Positions 1 through 10,990 of a stretch of DNA of 64,000 bases are shown one piece after another. The stretch spans positions 8,916,913-8,980,912 of the forward strand of contig NC_051131.1 in the NCBI RefSeq assembly GCF_014839805.1. The letters are read 5' to 3'. Each line of letters begins with the position of its first letter. Position 1 is the first letter of the stretch. Origin of the DNA: Manduca sexta (taxonomy: Eukaryota; Arthropoda; Insecta; Lepidoptera; Sphingidae). The notes beneath the pieces were generated by a model. The model was not told the DNA's origin. It worked only from the letters and a program-made list of their open reading frames with translations, and searched no databases. The position numbers and the translations under genes were made by a program.

Positions 1-631
1 AAATACTTCTCATAAACGCTAGGGATTCGTCATTAGGAGTAATTTACAATAATCTGTAGAAAACATTACGTAATGAACTCAGTAATGTTATCGCTGGATA
101 TATACGTGTTTTTTATACAATTCCGACGTAAAATTGAATAAATTAATTTAAAAATAATATGAACTTACTAAGAAAACTAAGAATCAGTCTTCTTTTATTT
201 CATAAAAATACAATTTAATTAGTCGCAGATGTTTCAAATTTGCACCTATTTGCAATGTGCCTAAATCCAACGCGCTCAAACAAGGCGATCTTGTTTGAGT
301 ATGATTCCGAGCGATGACGATAATGGAGACATTACTGAGAATAAATTATTTCTTACCTCAAAAAGTTCACAATGGTATCTTTGGCATGTTGTTTGGAGAT
401 GACGGAGAACATGAAATTCTTTCGTCGCCATGCATGACACACAAGGCCCCGCGCTGAACTAATTATTCCAAACATGTTTGATTTAACTTCTGCGTTAATA
501 ACAATCAGTTAAAATTATTAATTAGAGTTCAGTGAACTGATACGTAACTATGTTACCGAAAATATTTTGAAGAGTCAACAACCGAGTTCTCTTGCAGTTT
601 ACACAGTAGTGAGCCATTATATATTGCAATT
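1..631. other. intergenic, nothing recognised
   Basis: AT-rich sequence with no recognisable coding exon, RNA gene or repeat boundary. A short GC-richer patch lies near 415-460. Nothing else can be supported. Confidence 0.5.
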
Positions 632-949
632 ATGCATAAATTGCCCTTTAAGTGGTTCCGATTGATAAAAGACGTAAAATTTGTTTACGCTAGGCGAGCT
701 GTTTTCATCTCAGACTCGTTGGCGATAATGTTTTTTCCGAAGGAAACGCCAGAGCGGATAATTCCAGGAAGTATAATTATCATGTTATGTATTAACGTAT
801 TATGTTTTATATGGGGAGCATTAAATTCCTACAAGGTGGACATCGACCCTGTAAAGCTAGTAGGAACCCACTGCATGCAGACCGGCTTTAATAGATTGGT
901 CAGGAAATATTTGGGGGAGGCCTATGTTCAGCAGTGGAGAAATCTTTAA
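632..949 (+). CDS. hypothetical 105-aa open frame, probably not a complete gene
   Basis: I do not recognise this protein. The frame opens with ATG and encodes a basic N-terminus, then a hydrophobic stretch at about residues 47-63 that could span a membrane. The last third is probably not native, because from about residue 80 the DNA matches the 3' end of a lepidopteran LINE (residues near LGEAYVQQW), so the stop codon is supplied by the inserted element. The upstream sequence is AT-rich with a TATATA stretch at about 618-624, which could be chance. A first exon ending before the LINE is possible, since GT dinucleotides occur near 836 and 850, but no partner exon was found. It is best treated as a chance or chimeric frame. 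Confidence 0.2.
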   Translation: MHKLPFKWFRLIKDVKFVYARRAVFISDSLAIMFFPKETPERIIPGSIIIMLCINVLCFIWGALNSYKVDIDPVKLVGTHCMQTGFNRLVRKYLGEAYVQQWRNL

Positions 950-1005
950 GGGATGCCTATGTCCGGTCGACTTCCAAGGGCTAAGAAAGAAGAAGAAGAA
1001 GAGAA
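865..1005 (+). mobile_element. 3' end fragment of a LINE with (GAA)n tail
   Basis: The segment around GGGGGAGGCCTATGTTCAGC is a familiar 3' terminus of non-LTR retrotransposons in Lepidoptera. A partial second copy of the motif (GGATGCCTATGTCC) follows about 35 bases later. It ends in a purine-rich AAGAAGAAGAAG tail at 984-1003, as expected of a 3'-anchored LINE insertion. No reverse transcriptase remains, so the insertion is severely 5' truncated. Family assignment is from recognition only. Confidence 0.55.
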
Positions 1006-1368
1006 TACTATGTATAAAATGATTTCCGTATAAGTAATACGTAACTTGTGTACTAAATTTAATTATAGATGCAGTTTATACCTTCGTTTACTAAGTTAAC
1101 CACATCGAAACATCTGCGTCAACTTGATATTTAGAATATAAGTGAGATGCTTACAGGACGTAGCACTCGTCTCGGTAATTCTTCTGACGTCAACTAGCCT
1201 TTAATGCTGATTAAAAATAATCGTTATGCGTCAATGAAAACTCGAGCTTACTTTTATTGCGAGAAACTCTTGCGTAGCAAAGGTTATAGATACTATGTAA
1301 TAAAAAATTAATAACTACTTCGGTACATATCGATGAACAATAACATTATTGTTTAATAATATAAATAA

Positions 1369-2510
1369 CTAGCTTTTGCCCGCGGCTCCGCCCGCGTTAT
1401 AAAGTTTTTCGGGCTAAAGTTTTCCGTTATAAAAGTCACGCTATATATTTTCCCGGGAGCCTATGTTCTTCCCAGGGTCTCAAACTGTCTCCATACCAAA
1501 TTTTATCCTAATACGTTGGGTAGTTTTTGAGTTTAACACGTTCGGGCAGACCGATGCAGCGGGGGACCTTTGTTTTATGATATATTTTTGTAGAACTTTT
1601 TAAGAGGAACAATCCCGTCATACATTATTGTTGCATAACTTTAACCGTTTACGCAGCGCATGCAACAGAAGCTCTCAAAACTAATAAATTGTCCCCGTTT
1701 TTGCATCATGTTTCATTACTGCTCCGCTCCTATTGGTCATAGCCTGACGATATATAACCTATAGCACTCCAGGAACAAAGGGCTATCCAACACAAAAATA
1801 TTTTTTCAGTTCGAACCGGTAGTTCCTGAGATTAGCGATTACTGCTCCGCTCCTATTGGGCATAGCGTGATGATATATATAGCCTATAGCATTCCAGGAA
1901 CAAAGGGCTATCCAACACAAAAGAATTATTCAGTTCAAACTCCTAGTTTCTGAGATTAGCCATTACTGCTCTGCTCCTATTGGTCATAGCGTGATGATAT
2001 ATAGCCTATAGCACTTCACGAACAAAGGGCTATCCAATACAAAAATGTTTTTTTAGTTCGAACCGGTAGTTCCTGAGATTAGCCATTACTGCTCTGCTCC
2101 TATTGGGTATAGCGTGATGATATATAGCCTATAGCACTCCACGCACAAAAGGCTATCCAACGCAAAAAGAATTTTTCAGTTTGGACCAGTAGTTCCTGAG
2201 ATTAGCCATTACTGCTCCGCTCCTATTGGGTATAGCGTGATGATATATAGCCTATAGCACTCCACGAACAAAGGGCTATCAAACGCAAAAAGAATTTTTC
2301 AGTTCGGACCGGTAGTTCCCGAGATTAGGCATTACTTCTCCGCTCCTATTGGGTATAGCGTGATGATATATAGCCTATAGCACTCCACGAACATAGGGCT
2401 ATCCAACGCAAAAAGAATTTTTCAGTTTGGACCGGTAGTTCCTGAGATTAGCGCGTTCAAACAAACAAACAAACAAACAAACTCTTCAGCTTTATATAAT
2501 AGTATAGATA
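1369..2510 (+). mobile_element. RTE-type non-LTR retrotransposon 3' region, non-autonomous
   Basis: The element begins with AGCTTTTGCCCGCGGCTCCG, a head I recognise from lepidopteran RTE-like elements. A unique segment follows to about 1714, then six tandem 123-bp units. It closes with a (CAAA)n run at 2457-2481 and the terminal sequence around CTCTTCAGC...AGTATAGAT. No protein-coding frame is present, so this is a 3'-UTR-derived or non-autonomous copy. A related copy lies at 49171-50367. The orientation follows from the simple-repeat 3' tail. Confidence 0.7.
1715..2453 (+). repeat. tandem array, six units of about 123 bp
   Basis: Units begin with ATTACTGCTCCGCTCCTATT (or close variants) at 1715, 1838, 1962, 2085, 2208 and 2331, and end with GAGATTAGC. 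Spacing is 123-124 bp throughout. Each unit carries the landmarks GTGATGATATATAGCC, AAAGGGCTATCCAA and CCGGTAGTTCC. Copies differ by scattered substitutions, with the later units more alike than the first. The last unit runs directly into the (CAAA)n tail of the RTE-type element. Confidence 0.9.
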
Positions 2511-2568
2511 AGTGAGAAAAAACAGACTATGTCGAAGCTTAAGCTTCTTAAGATGGAACATTTACAAA

Positions 2569-2852
2569 TTATAATAATAATAGCTCTGTATTCGTCGTAA
2601 CGGATCTCCTTTACTACTGAGAGCTCTCACTTAGGTCTCACACACCCTAGCCTAGTGCATATTAGCTGACTTCACATACACTCGAAATTCCTTAGAGAAC
2701 TGTTTTCCTTCGTTAAAGCAAGCGATAATTCACAAAAAACACACACATATATATACCTTTCGAGAAATCAGAAGTACGTGCCCTTGGTTTTAAACCTGCG
2801 TACATTCGTCTTAGCAGTCCCTTTGGCTCTCAACTAGACTATCATCGCTTTT
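2569..2852 (-). mobile_element. tRNA-derived SINE (family A), diverged full-length copy
   Basis: Read on the minus strand, this starts with a tRNA-like head: an A-box-like TAGTCTAGTTG and a B-box-like GGTTTAAAACC. The family body follows, with TTATCGCTTGCTTTAACG and a TAGGGTGTGTGAG stretch, and it ends with an ATTATTATAAT tail. It is an old copy with many substitutions and an internal (TA)n patch near 2750. Other family A copies here are at 7557, 10848, 13052, 17697, 18638 and 21745. Confidence 0.65.
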
Positions 2853-3350
2853 GATACACACGTAATTGGCTACAACATTTCATATTGTTCACACTTCCAC
2901 AAAGTTACAAATACTCTACTTACAGCCGTTTTCAATAACCAATTTCAATCTTCAATCCGATTCCGAGAATGAACCAATTAAAATGACTCATTTGTAAACA
3001 TGTCAATCAAACTTTGTCCTGATTGGTCCATTTTAAATAAATCGAAAAAAGCGATTGGGATCGTTTTTTTAAAATGACGGTTAATCGAGTAGGTACACTA
3101 TCCGTATTTTGCAATATTAAAGATAGTAAATCTATGGCCATATTTAAAACACGGCTAAGAACATTTGTTAGGGAAGAAATATCTTAAATACATGTAAAGA
3201 TTGATTGAGCTTATCATATTTTTTAAGTAACTTTAATTTACTAAGACTCATTGTAAGTGGACATCTTGTCTTTAATGAGCAAATAAATTCTAAACCCAAA
3301 ATACTACCGTAACAGACCATAAAATGTCTGCTGAATTTTACATTGCAGTT
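2853..3350. other. intergenic, nothing recognised
   Basis: AT-rich DNA with two poly-T or poly-A runs and no convincing exon or repeat edge. Confidence 0.4.
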
Positions 3351-3500
3351 ACGATTCACGTGTCTGTACGTGGAAACGCAGCGAGTTGCGACTCGGTATA
3401 TACCGACCGTGTCGAAATAGTAATGTCTTCCCGGGATTGCGACGCGACGTAACCCGAAACGGTCCACGTTACGTGATACGTGTAATTCGCGCAATTCAAT
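3351..3500. promoter_or_regulatory. CpG-dense patch with palindromes, possible regulatory element
   Basis: This patch is much richer in CG dinucleotides than its surroundings. It holds a CACGTG E-box at 3357-3362, a perfect 12-bp palindrome CGGTATATACCG at 3394-3405, and inverted arms ACGTGGA (3368-3374) and TCCACGT (3463-3469). Open frames across it on the minus strand show no protein family I know. It could be a promoter or an uncharacterised mobile element; function is inference. Confidence 0.3.
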
Positions 3501-3964
3501 ATTGTATTATGTAAGATACTGCTACGGAATATAAATCGCTTTGTAAACACCATAGCTGAAATTTGATTTAGTTTAATAATTTGGTAATTTTTTTGTGTTG
3601 TGATGAAGGGGCATGCTGTGAAAAAAATACAGGTGCTTTAATCTATATACCCAGAGAAAAACTTTTGTAAATAACCCTTTTTTAAGCATATCGTGCACTC
3701 GAAAGTGTGTGAGATTTATTGTAATTAAAGTTCATATAGAGGAGTGTAGAAAAATAAAATATACGTATAATATTTGTTATATGTATATTAAATTCGACAT
3801 AAGAATTTCAAGTACCAGACAACCATTAGTATTATTTAATTTTTCTCTGTAACACGGAAGACGCGACACTTCTATTCGGGTTACTCAATACAATATGATA
3901 CATAATGAACTGATAGAGCAATTAAAGCCTTTTGAGCACACCTTTCTGCCACAAGCAATATTGT

Positions 3965-4115
3965 GCCGGTTTGAAGGACATTGTGGCCTGTGTATAACTG
4001 GGCTCTATGAGCGTTGAGCAACGCAGGGCTTTGTAAATTGGGTGGTGTGTTACTGGTTATGGGTAATCGTGTCTTATCACCAACCCAGCAGCTGCTCGTC
4101 TCTAATTTGTATAAG
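3965..4115 (+). repeat. dispersed repeat family C, diverged partial copy
   Basis: The run TGCCGGTTTGAAGGACATTG and the following GTGTATAACTGG match the better copies at 25345-25620 and 48478-48762. A degraded TTATGGGTAATCG-like end and CTCGTCTC follow. The family is unclassified; it may be the 3' part of a LINE. Confidence 0.45.
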
Positions 4116-4149
4116 AAAAAGCGAATGGTTTGTCTGATGGTGATCATCG

Positions 4150-6890
4150 CCTATAAGCTTTAACGGTGTTAGAGAATTTGCCTTACACCATATTCTATCT
4201 TAAACTCATCCAACATTAGCCCATCGTACACATTTTGATTGATGTTCGTGCCGGTATCTAAACACATTAATCAATTCTGACGGAATACCTTCGCTAACTA
4301 ACTTAAACAAAATTAATACTTACGTATTTTTTATATTAACTTTAAACTTTATGTTGAGTACCATGGCCTCGTTAATGGTGAAAAAAAAAATGATTACCCA
4401 CATTTTAGTGTGTAATACCATATTTCTGTAACTCTAATAGATATTACTTATATTATAAAACTCCTTCAATCGATCTTTTCCATACACGTGTAGCATACTC
4501 GCCCGGCAGACGGCGTCGACCGTTGCAAATGCCGCGATCAAAACAAAGTTGTATAATAAAGGACGAGGAAGACGCATGAATGTGAATGCAGTTTGTTACC
4601 AAATCTATATATTTGCGTGAATGGCCGGGGTGAACGACCTGTTTAGAGCGGAGCGAGAGCATTGCGAGTGCGACCAATCGATAAGACGTTGCGTAAGCGC
4701 TTTGCACGCCCTGCTAAGGGATTTACTATAAGGAGCGGTTGTCCATAGGCGTTTAAGGCGTTTTGCAATTAAGAACAATTTAAACTTTATACAAAATGTT
4801 ATGAACAAATCTCGATAATACTGTTACTTCCCTGAAAGCTATTAGGCAAGCGCTTTTAGTGTTATCGCGCTTTAAGCGATTAGTTGAAATGATATACCTA
4901 CGTATAATCTGCTAGCAAGCTAACAACGTATAATCATGCGATAGGCATCCTAATCTATTAGAAACGTACTTGATTGATTGATGTTAAAATAAAACTAATT
5001 TAATTAAAAAACCGTTATTACATAAAAGTAAAATAATGCCTGAAAAATTCAAACATGGTAGGTCATTTTGTAAATTACTTTAAAATTTAAATAAAAGACG
5101 AACATTGAAAAAGAAATTAATATTTGAACAAAATTAGGAGGACTGTTTTTTTTATTTTATACATATAAATTCCATTGCACGATTAACTATGCAGATTCAT
5201 TACATTTTAAGAACATTTACGGAGCCCAGTAGGCTGGCACACCATACTGTAATTATTAATAATTAGTTTTCGTGTTCCCTACTCCACTCAAAAGTTCTAT
5301 TCCAGGATGTAAAGAAATCTGTAAGTATTTAAAAGATTTATTTATGCAATAAAGTATTCATTTACATAACAATAAGTATGTCATCACAATAATCGGTTGC
5401 ATATTTTGTGTAAAGTGCGGCTAAGTTTAAACCACTTTCAGGAATGTATACAATTTTTTCTTTGTTAGTTAATTCATATCTATTACCTATATTATAATTA
5501 TATAGACTTCTAATTATAATTATTATTAGGTGTACGTATAAATATTCCACGTTTGAATTTTTTTTTATATATTTCGCTACTGTGTGGAGATTATAATCAA
5601 AATGATAATGTTCAGAATGTTGTACCTCTAATATACCTATATTCTACACTACTTTTTTGGGTCATTATTTTGGTTCTTTATCCAATTAACTATGCTACAT
5701 TACTCAATTTAAATATCTTTAGCTATAAAAATACATCGCGCGGCTTGACAAAAATAATAATATAACTGCCTAGTGTGAAAAAGACCGTAAATCTGCTCAA
5801 ACAGTGACCTGTGACGTCATTTCATCAAAATTATCAACAAAGCACTTTGGTGGTCAACTGATAACCTACTTTTGGCTATTAACTGCGTTGCAAAAATGTA
5901 GAGTAATAATCAGCGTGTCGTTCAGATACAATGCTCCCTAATTGAACAGCTGCGTCCTTTTGTCTTAGAATAATTTGAATTGTTTCAAGACGTTTTCTGT
6001 CAAATGACAAATACTGGGCTAGTTTGTTTGTTTTAAAACGAAAAAGGATTGATGCAATTTGGAAATCAGTCTCTCTTTGAAATCTGAGGATGAAGAATTA
6101 AGATTGCATGTATTTTTTAATGATATATCTTGTTACATTTAATATCGAAAAGCGTACTAAAAACATTTTCAAACGCATATTTTCCGAGCCTACAAAAAGG
6201 AACTAAGGTGCCAAAATGGAATAATTATACGGAAAGGAATATATTAGTCAATTTATAATAAAATATTATGATATTAATTAAGTTTATATAATAAAAACTG
6301 GTTTTGTAATACGATTTTTATTCAACAGGACCATGATTTAAATTGTTACTTCTTAGAAACAACTTGACCTCATTTGCAAATCACTGACCGAATAATCGGA
6401 TAGCATAATTAATTTTAGTCTTGGGAATAGACCTTGAAATATTTGAATTTAGTTCAATTCTGAATTTTTTTTATTTTTTATATTTTAAACCTAGGTCAAG
6501 TGTCATACTGACGCTATTTCAACATCCAGTTTGCTGACCGCAGATGTTTTTTAATGCACGGATCGATCCCGTGGTACTTGGCAGTTGGTTCATCATAAAA
6601 TAGACGGAAAATATTTGTTTCAAAGTAACCGTAATACATTATTTTGGGAAATACACAAATGATAATAAATGTGCTAATATACTTTTAATGTGTAGTGCAA
6701 TATTATGATTTTTAATACCCGGTAGTGTTACGTGTTAACTATGCATAATTTGGTAATTTTGTACAGATTACTAAGACGATAAAAACGACATGTTGTGAGG
6801 GAATGGCAATTAGTGCGAAAAATTAGGGTAATTCTATTTGAGATAATAAATAATAATGTGTTTTGTATTTGTTATGTTTCAAGGTACATC
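4150..6890. other. intergenic, one GC-richer patch
   Basis: AT-rich sequence without recognisable genes. A CG-rich patch at about 4495-4730 carries overlapping minus-strand open frames of up to 84 codons that match nothing I know. The stretch 5150-6780 is very AT-rich and featureless. Confidence 0.4.
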
Positions 6891-6912
6891 CTTATCCACA
6901 TTATTTGCTTAG

Positions 6913-7036
6913 CGGAGCCGCCTCTAATGCATCGACGAAGGCTACCGCGGGCTTTCAGTCGGTACAACGACGTGCAAAGCATGCTGGTAACTCCGACATA
7001 CCCGCGTTGGTTCCTCGGACTAAAACAGGATCTTAG
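6913..7036 (+). other. possible terminal coding exon, 40 codons
   Basis: A good 3' splice-site-like sequence (TTATTTGCTTAG) is followed by an abruptly GC-richer stretch. In one frame this reads 40 codons rich in Ala, Thr, Arg and Ser, beginning GAASNASTK, before a TAG at 7034-7036. Composition and frame are coding-like against the AT-rich background. No partner exon and no family were recognised. A different plus-strand frame also runs through this interval, so frame choice is uncertain. Confidence 0.18.
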
Positions 7037-7556
7037 TAATTTCTCAGCAAAAAAAAAACAAAAAATATACTTATAGTACGGTAACTATATCAATGGCATT
7101 CAAAATAATTACTAACCCGTCATCAAGATTGTTTTAGATACTATAAATAATAAAGGTACGCCGTGTACAGCTCCCTACAAATTATTTTGCTTGAAAAATA
7201 TATCCAATAGTAAAATTTTTCGCCAATATTCCGATATTTGAATTTGGTTCTTTAGAGCAGGAAAATATATATATTTTTTTATACTTACGTAATATTATTG
7301 TGTAGCGGGTTCGCGGTTTAAATGTAAAACCTGTCGACTTAATAGAGGCAAGTATTACCATCCGCAGTGGATATGTATTTTTTATCGTTTTTTCAAATAT
7401 TGATAAGGAGAACACTAAATCTTTTGTTTAAGTGGTTATAGATAAAACTGAATATAAAAATTTTCAAAGAAATTTATTATGTATATTATACTATTGAATG
7501 TATTATAACCTTGTATTATAGTTATATTTTTGGACTCGGAACGAATATGGTCAGTA

Positions 7557-7864
7557 ATAATATAATAATATCAGCCCTGTATTACATACTGTGCCACTGC
7601 TGGGCGCGGGCCTCCTCTACTATTATACCGCCTTCTCTACTACTACGGATTGGTAGACTTCACACACCATTAAAATTCCTGTGAAGAACTTCTCAGGTAC
7701 GCAGGTTATCTGGCGACGTTTTTCCTTCAACGTTAAAGCAAGTGATAATTCACTAAGAATTCACACAATTTAGCAAAGTCAGAAGTGCTTGCCTTTGGAT
7801 TTTGAACCCGCGGACATTTGTCTCGGCAATCCGTTTCACAACCAACTAGGCTATCGTCGCTTTT
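7557..7864 (-). mobile_element. tRNA-derived SINE (family A), near full-length
   Basis: This is the best-preserved head in the window. On the minus strand it carries an A box TAGCCTAGTTGG and a B-box-like GGTTCAAAATCC. The body includes TTATCACTTGCTTTAACG, a polymerase-II-like middle and CTTCACAGGAATTTTAATGG. The 3' end reads GCCCAGCAGTGGCACAG... CAGGGCTGATATT with an ATTATTATATT tail. It lies only 30 bp from a hAT-like MITE. Confidence 0.75.
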
Positions 7865-7894
7865 ATGGTCAGTAGTGTCATAGTTATAGGATAC

Positions 7895-8071
7895 CAGTGG
7901 CGAAGGGTGAAATTCTTCAAAAGGTAACCCGTGACGAAAAACAAAGACAGACGAAAGGCCTTAGTTAACAAAATAAAAAAAAAAAAATGGTAATTTTACA
8001 GATAAGACAAACTAAAATAAACCTAAAAGGGAAGCCGGTAGGAATCGGGTTGTATGGACGCTTCGCCACTG
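7895..8071. mobile_element. hAT-like MITE (family E) with diverged 8-bp target duplication
   Basis: The 177-bp element has terminal inverted repeats: CAGTGGCGAAGGGT at the left and, at the right, the reverse complement beginning CAGTGGCGAAGCGT. It is flanked by TAGGATAC and TTGGGTAC, which agree at 6 of 8 positions and fit the 8-bp target duplication of hAT transposons. It has no coding capacity. Relatives are at 16874-17032, 39633-39794 and a fragment at 28186-28314. Confidence 0.7.
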
Positions 8072-9129
8072 TTGGGTACATACTAAATAATTTCTTATTT
8101 CATCAAACTTTTACTACTCAGATAATATATTACTATAAGTACACACACAAATAATAACGAGGTGTTCTTGTTGAATAATAATTATATATGCATGATCTTT
8201 AAACGTAAATTTCTTTAGTCATTGAATATAATTTGGAAGAGTCAATGTGATGGGTGCATTATCTTGCGCATTTTCTGATATAATAGCAGTTGATTATTGC
8301 AGTACCAACAACCTTGTAAAAGTCATAGATAACTTGTAAATAAGTACGATTCAAGGTGACGGAATTTCGGCAATATGGACATGACCTTACGATAATTATT
8401 TTACTTTTATCAATGTTGTAAATTTTATTGAATATTGTGTATGGTTTTTGTTTTTGAAATATAGTTAATATACATACCTGGCTTTAAACGTCACTTCTAT
8501 TATTATTCTAGTATAATGTAATGTTCAGAGATTTACGTAATAGCCAACGAATCATCATTTATTACATTTTATAATGATTACTTACCGTGATTAGTCGGAA
8601 TAAACAACACAGTAGCGGTATAGATAAAGCTGGCATTACGACTAGACTCATGTTACAATTCATATAGTATCTATGCTGGAACAAGTATCTTCTACCTAAT
8701 GCGATTCTATTCGAAACAGTCTGGGAAGATATCACTGATTCGTCTATTTCTGTATTCATGTAATGGTATCCAAGCACCTTGCGCTATATTTCAAAGAAAA
8801 ATTAATTCACTTCAGAAAAGAATAATAATGCGATTCCTTCGAGCATTTAGTCGTACGTTACAAAGTCTCTACTATTATATATTGTTCGGCGACGGCAACA
8901 TTTATGTTAAAAAAAACGGTATTGAATTTGTGAACATGGTGTTTAACACAATGTTATAATTTCCCTTTTCATGACAGAGATAATCAAGCAGAGTGAAGTA
9001 AAAATATAGTACAACAATCGCTCAACATTTTGGGACACATTTCTGACTATCGCTACCCGTGAGATAAAATTATATTTATTCAAGATAATAGCTAAGTGAC
9101 CATTTACCGTCCTGTCGTAGAGAATCAAT
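8072..9129. other. intergenic, nothing recognised
   Basis: AT-rich sequence. Short open frames near 8562-8959 show no domain or splice structure I can support. Confidence 0.4.
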
Positions 9130-9498
9130 TTCATTGCGTTACTAAATGTAACCGCATACTTATCTACTTAAATATAGCATTTTACAATAAGTTACTAGAA
9201 CCCTGAATGTAAAATAAAAAAGGCAAAGTTTTGAACAAAACAAAAATCAATAATAAGTATTTTTATGCCATAATGCCATTACTACTACTCAAAGATAATT
9301 CGTCGCAACATCATACACTTTCGGTTAGAATATACTCACGCTTGCGCCATATTTACACTAAACTACAAAATAATCAAAACATCAAAAAAATCTAACAGAT
9401 TTTTGGTAATATTCATTGATGATTTTGGCACAATGTTAGAAGAGGTAAGGATGAGTATTTAGTTTCATGTATTAACGCATTGTCAAAATGACCCTGTA
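9130..9498. mobile_element. MITE (family F), left terminus degraded
   Basis: This copy is homologous along its length to 45491-45900. Shared landmarks are GCGTTACTAAATG, TAATGCCA(T/C)TACTA, TTCGTCGCA and the 3' end TGTCAAAATGACCCTGTA. The right terminal repeat is intact at 9481-9498, while the left one is no longer recognisable. It is non-coding and presumably mobilised in trans. Confidence 0.7.
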
Positions 9499-10847
9499 TA
9501 ATAATTAACTATGACTACAGAGGTAAGACTTTAACTAATTTACATAAAAATAACTCTTGGCGTTGAAAGCACTTAGTAAATTATTTATTCAGTGAGCACT
9601 AAGAAATGAAGTAAAATAGCTTTGATATTAAAATTTTGTAGGTTATGAAGTCTGGAAAGTTATATTTTTTAATTTTCTATACAATGTTGCTAATTTTCAT
9701 ATTGGAATAAGATATTAAATAACGTATTTCTCATTTCCGAAAATAATCCTCGGTTAAAATTTGGTTCATTATGTGTTTTATGAAAAAAAAATACGAAACG
9801 ATGTCTTTTTGCTTCGTTTTCCTAAAAAAAAAACATAGAAATATTTATAAGATTTAAAAAAAAATATATGTGTACATAATATTGTCTATAAACATAGGCT
9901 AAAGTGTACATTTATCTATGAAAATAATTTCAAGTGAAAGGAAATTAATACTTACTCTAAAGACATACCTTTACTGTAAATGAATCAACTTCATTTAAAA
10001 ATAAAATACAGGTAAATAATGACCAGGCATTTATTAATAAAAAACAAGCTATATATGATTTTGTTTTCATTTCAGTAACGTCGAGTTTGTTGCTAAAAAT
10101 AAAACAATATGGTATTAATATTTAAAAATAAATAAAACACGGTTGTTTCTATGCGGTGAGCTTTAAACGGTAAATTTTAATATGGCAATTAAAATCTTTC
10201 GGATGAAAAATTACTCGTTTGAAAGTGAAACTCATTTCACGAATTCAATTTTAACTTCGCCCTATTCGCAACTCTATCAAAGTAATATTAAATGTTCGAT
10301 AGCTTTATTGTAATGATTGTTTCGTATTTCGAAAGTAAAGTATAAATTAATTATACCAATGAATTTGCAACTTTGTGAACTGTTACAATCAAGTAACAAA
10401 AGTCTCGTGCTGTTACATAATATTGTAGAAGTTAATCCAATTGGAAATAAATGTTGACGGCAAAGTTGAAATTATAGTTATTGTGCGAATAATTTTCGTA
10501 AAATAGAAGACTTATATTTGCACTTGTCTCAAAATAAAATTTTAATAACATTAATATTAAGGTTATAACTTGTTAGGTTATTGTATAGAAGGTAACGTTC
10601 GTATGATTAAATAACTTATAATAGAAAATTATAATTAAATAATATGAAATACCGAATATATTGTGGTAAATCCATCAAATACGCATACCGATACCTTACC
10701 GAGAATTGCATACCTACTACAACTAGCCAGAACTTTTTTGTAATTAACTTGTACTCTGGCATGTTAATTACAAGCAATAACAATTGCTCTGTTTTTGCCC
10801 GTGGACATTGTGCACAAAACTTATTTTGTTATACGAAAATATAAATG
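9499..10847. other. intergenic, nothing recognised
   Basis: Very AT-rich, with several homopolymer A runs near 9785-9865. No gene or repeat boundary could be supported. Confidence 0.4.
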
Positions 10848-10990
10848 ATAATAACATTAGCCCTGTATTATATACTGTCCCACTGCTGGACACGGGCCTC
10901 CTCTACTACTGAGAGGAATTAGGCCTTAGTACATCACGCTGGCCTAGTGCGGATTGATAGATTTCACACACCCTCGAAGTTCCTATAGAG
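10848..10990 (-). mobile_element. tRNA-derived SINE (family A), 3' half only
   Basis: On the minus strand this runs from CTATAGGAACTTCGAGGGTG through CTAGGCCAGCGTGATG, GTAGTAGAGGAGGCCCGTG and CAGTGGGACAGTATATAATA to CAGGGCTAATGTTATT. The tRNA-like head is missing, consistent with 5' truncation. The retained part is close to the family consensus, so it is a relatively young copy. Confidence 0.75.

Noticed and set aside
4453..4808. Minus-strand open frames in a CG-richer patch
   Set aside because: Two overlapping frames, neither with a known domain; there was no reason to prefer one.
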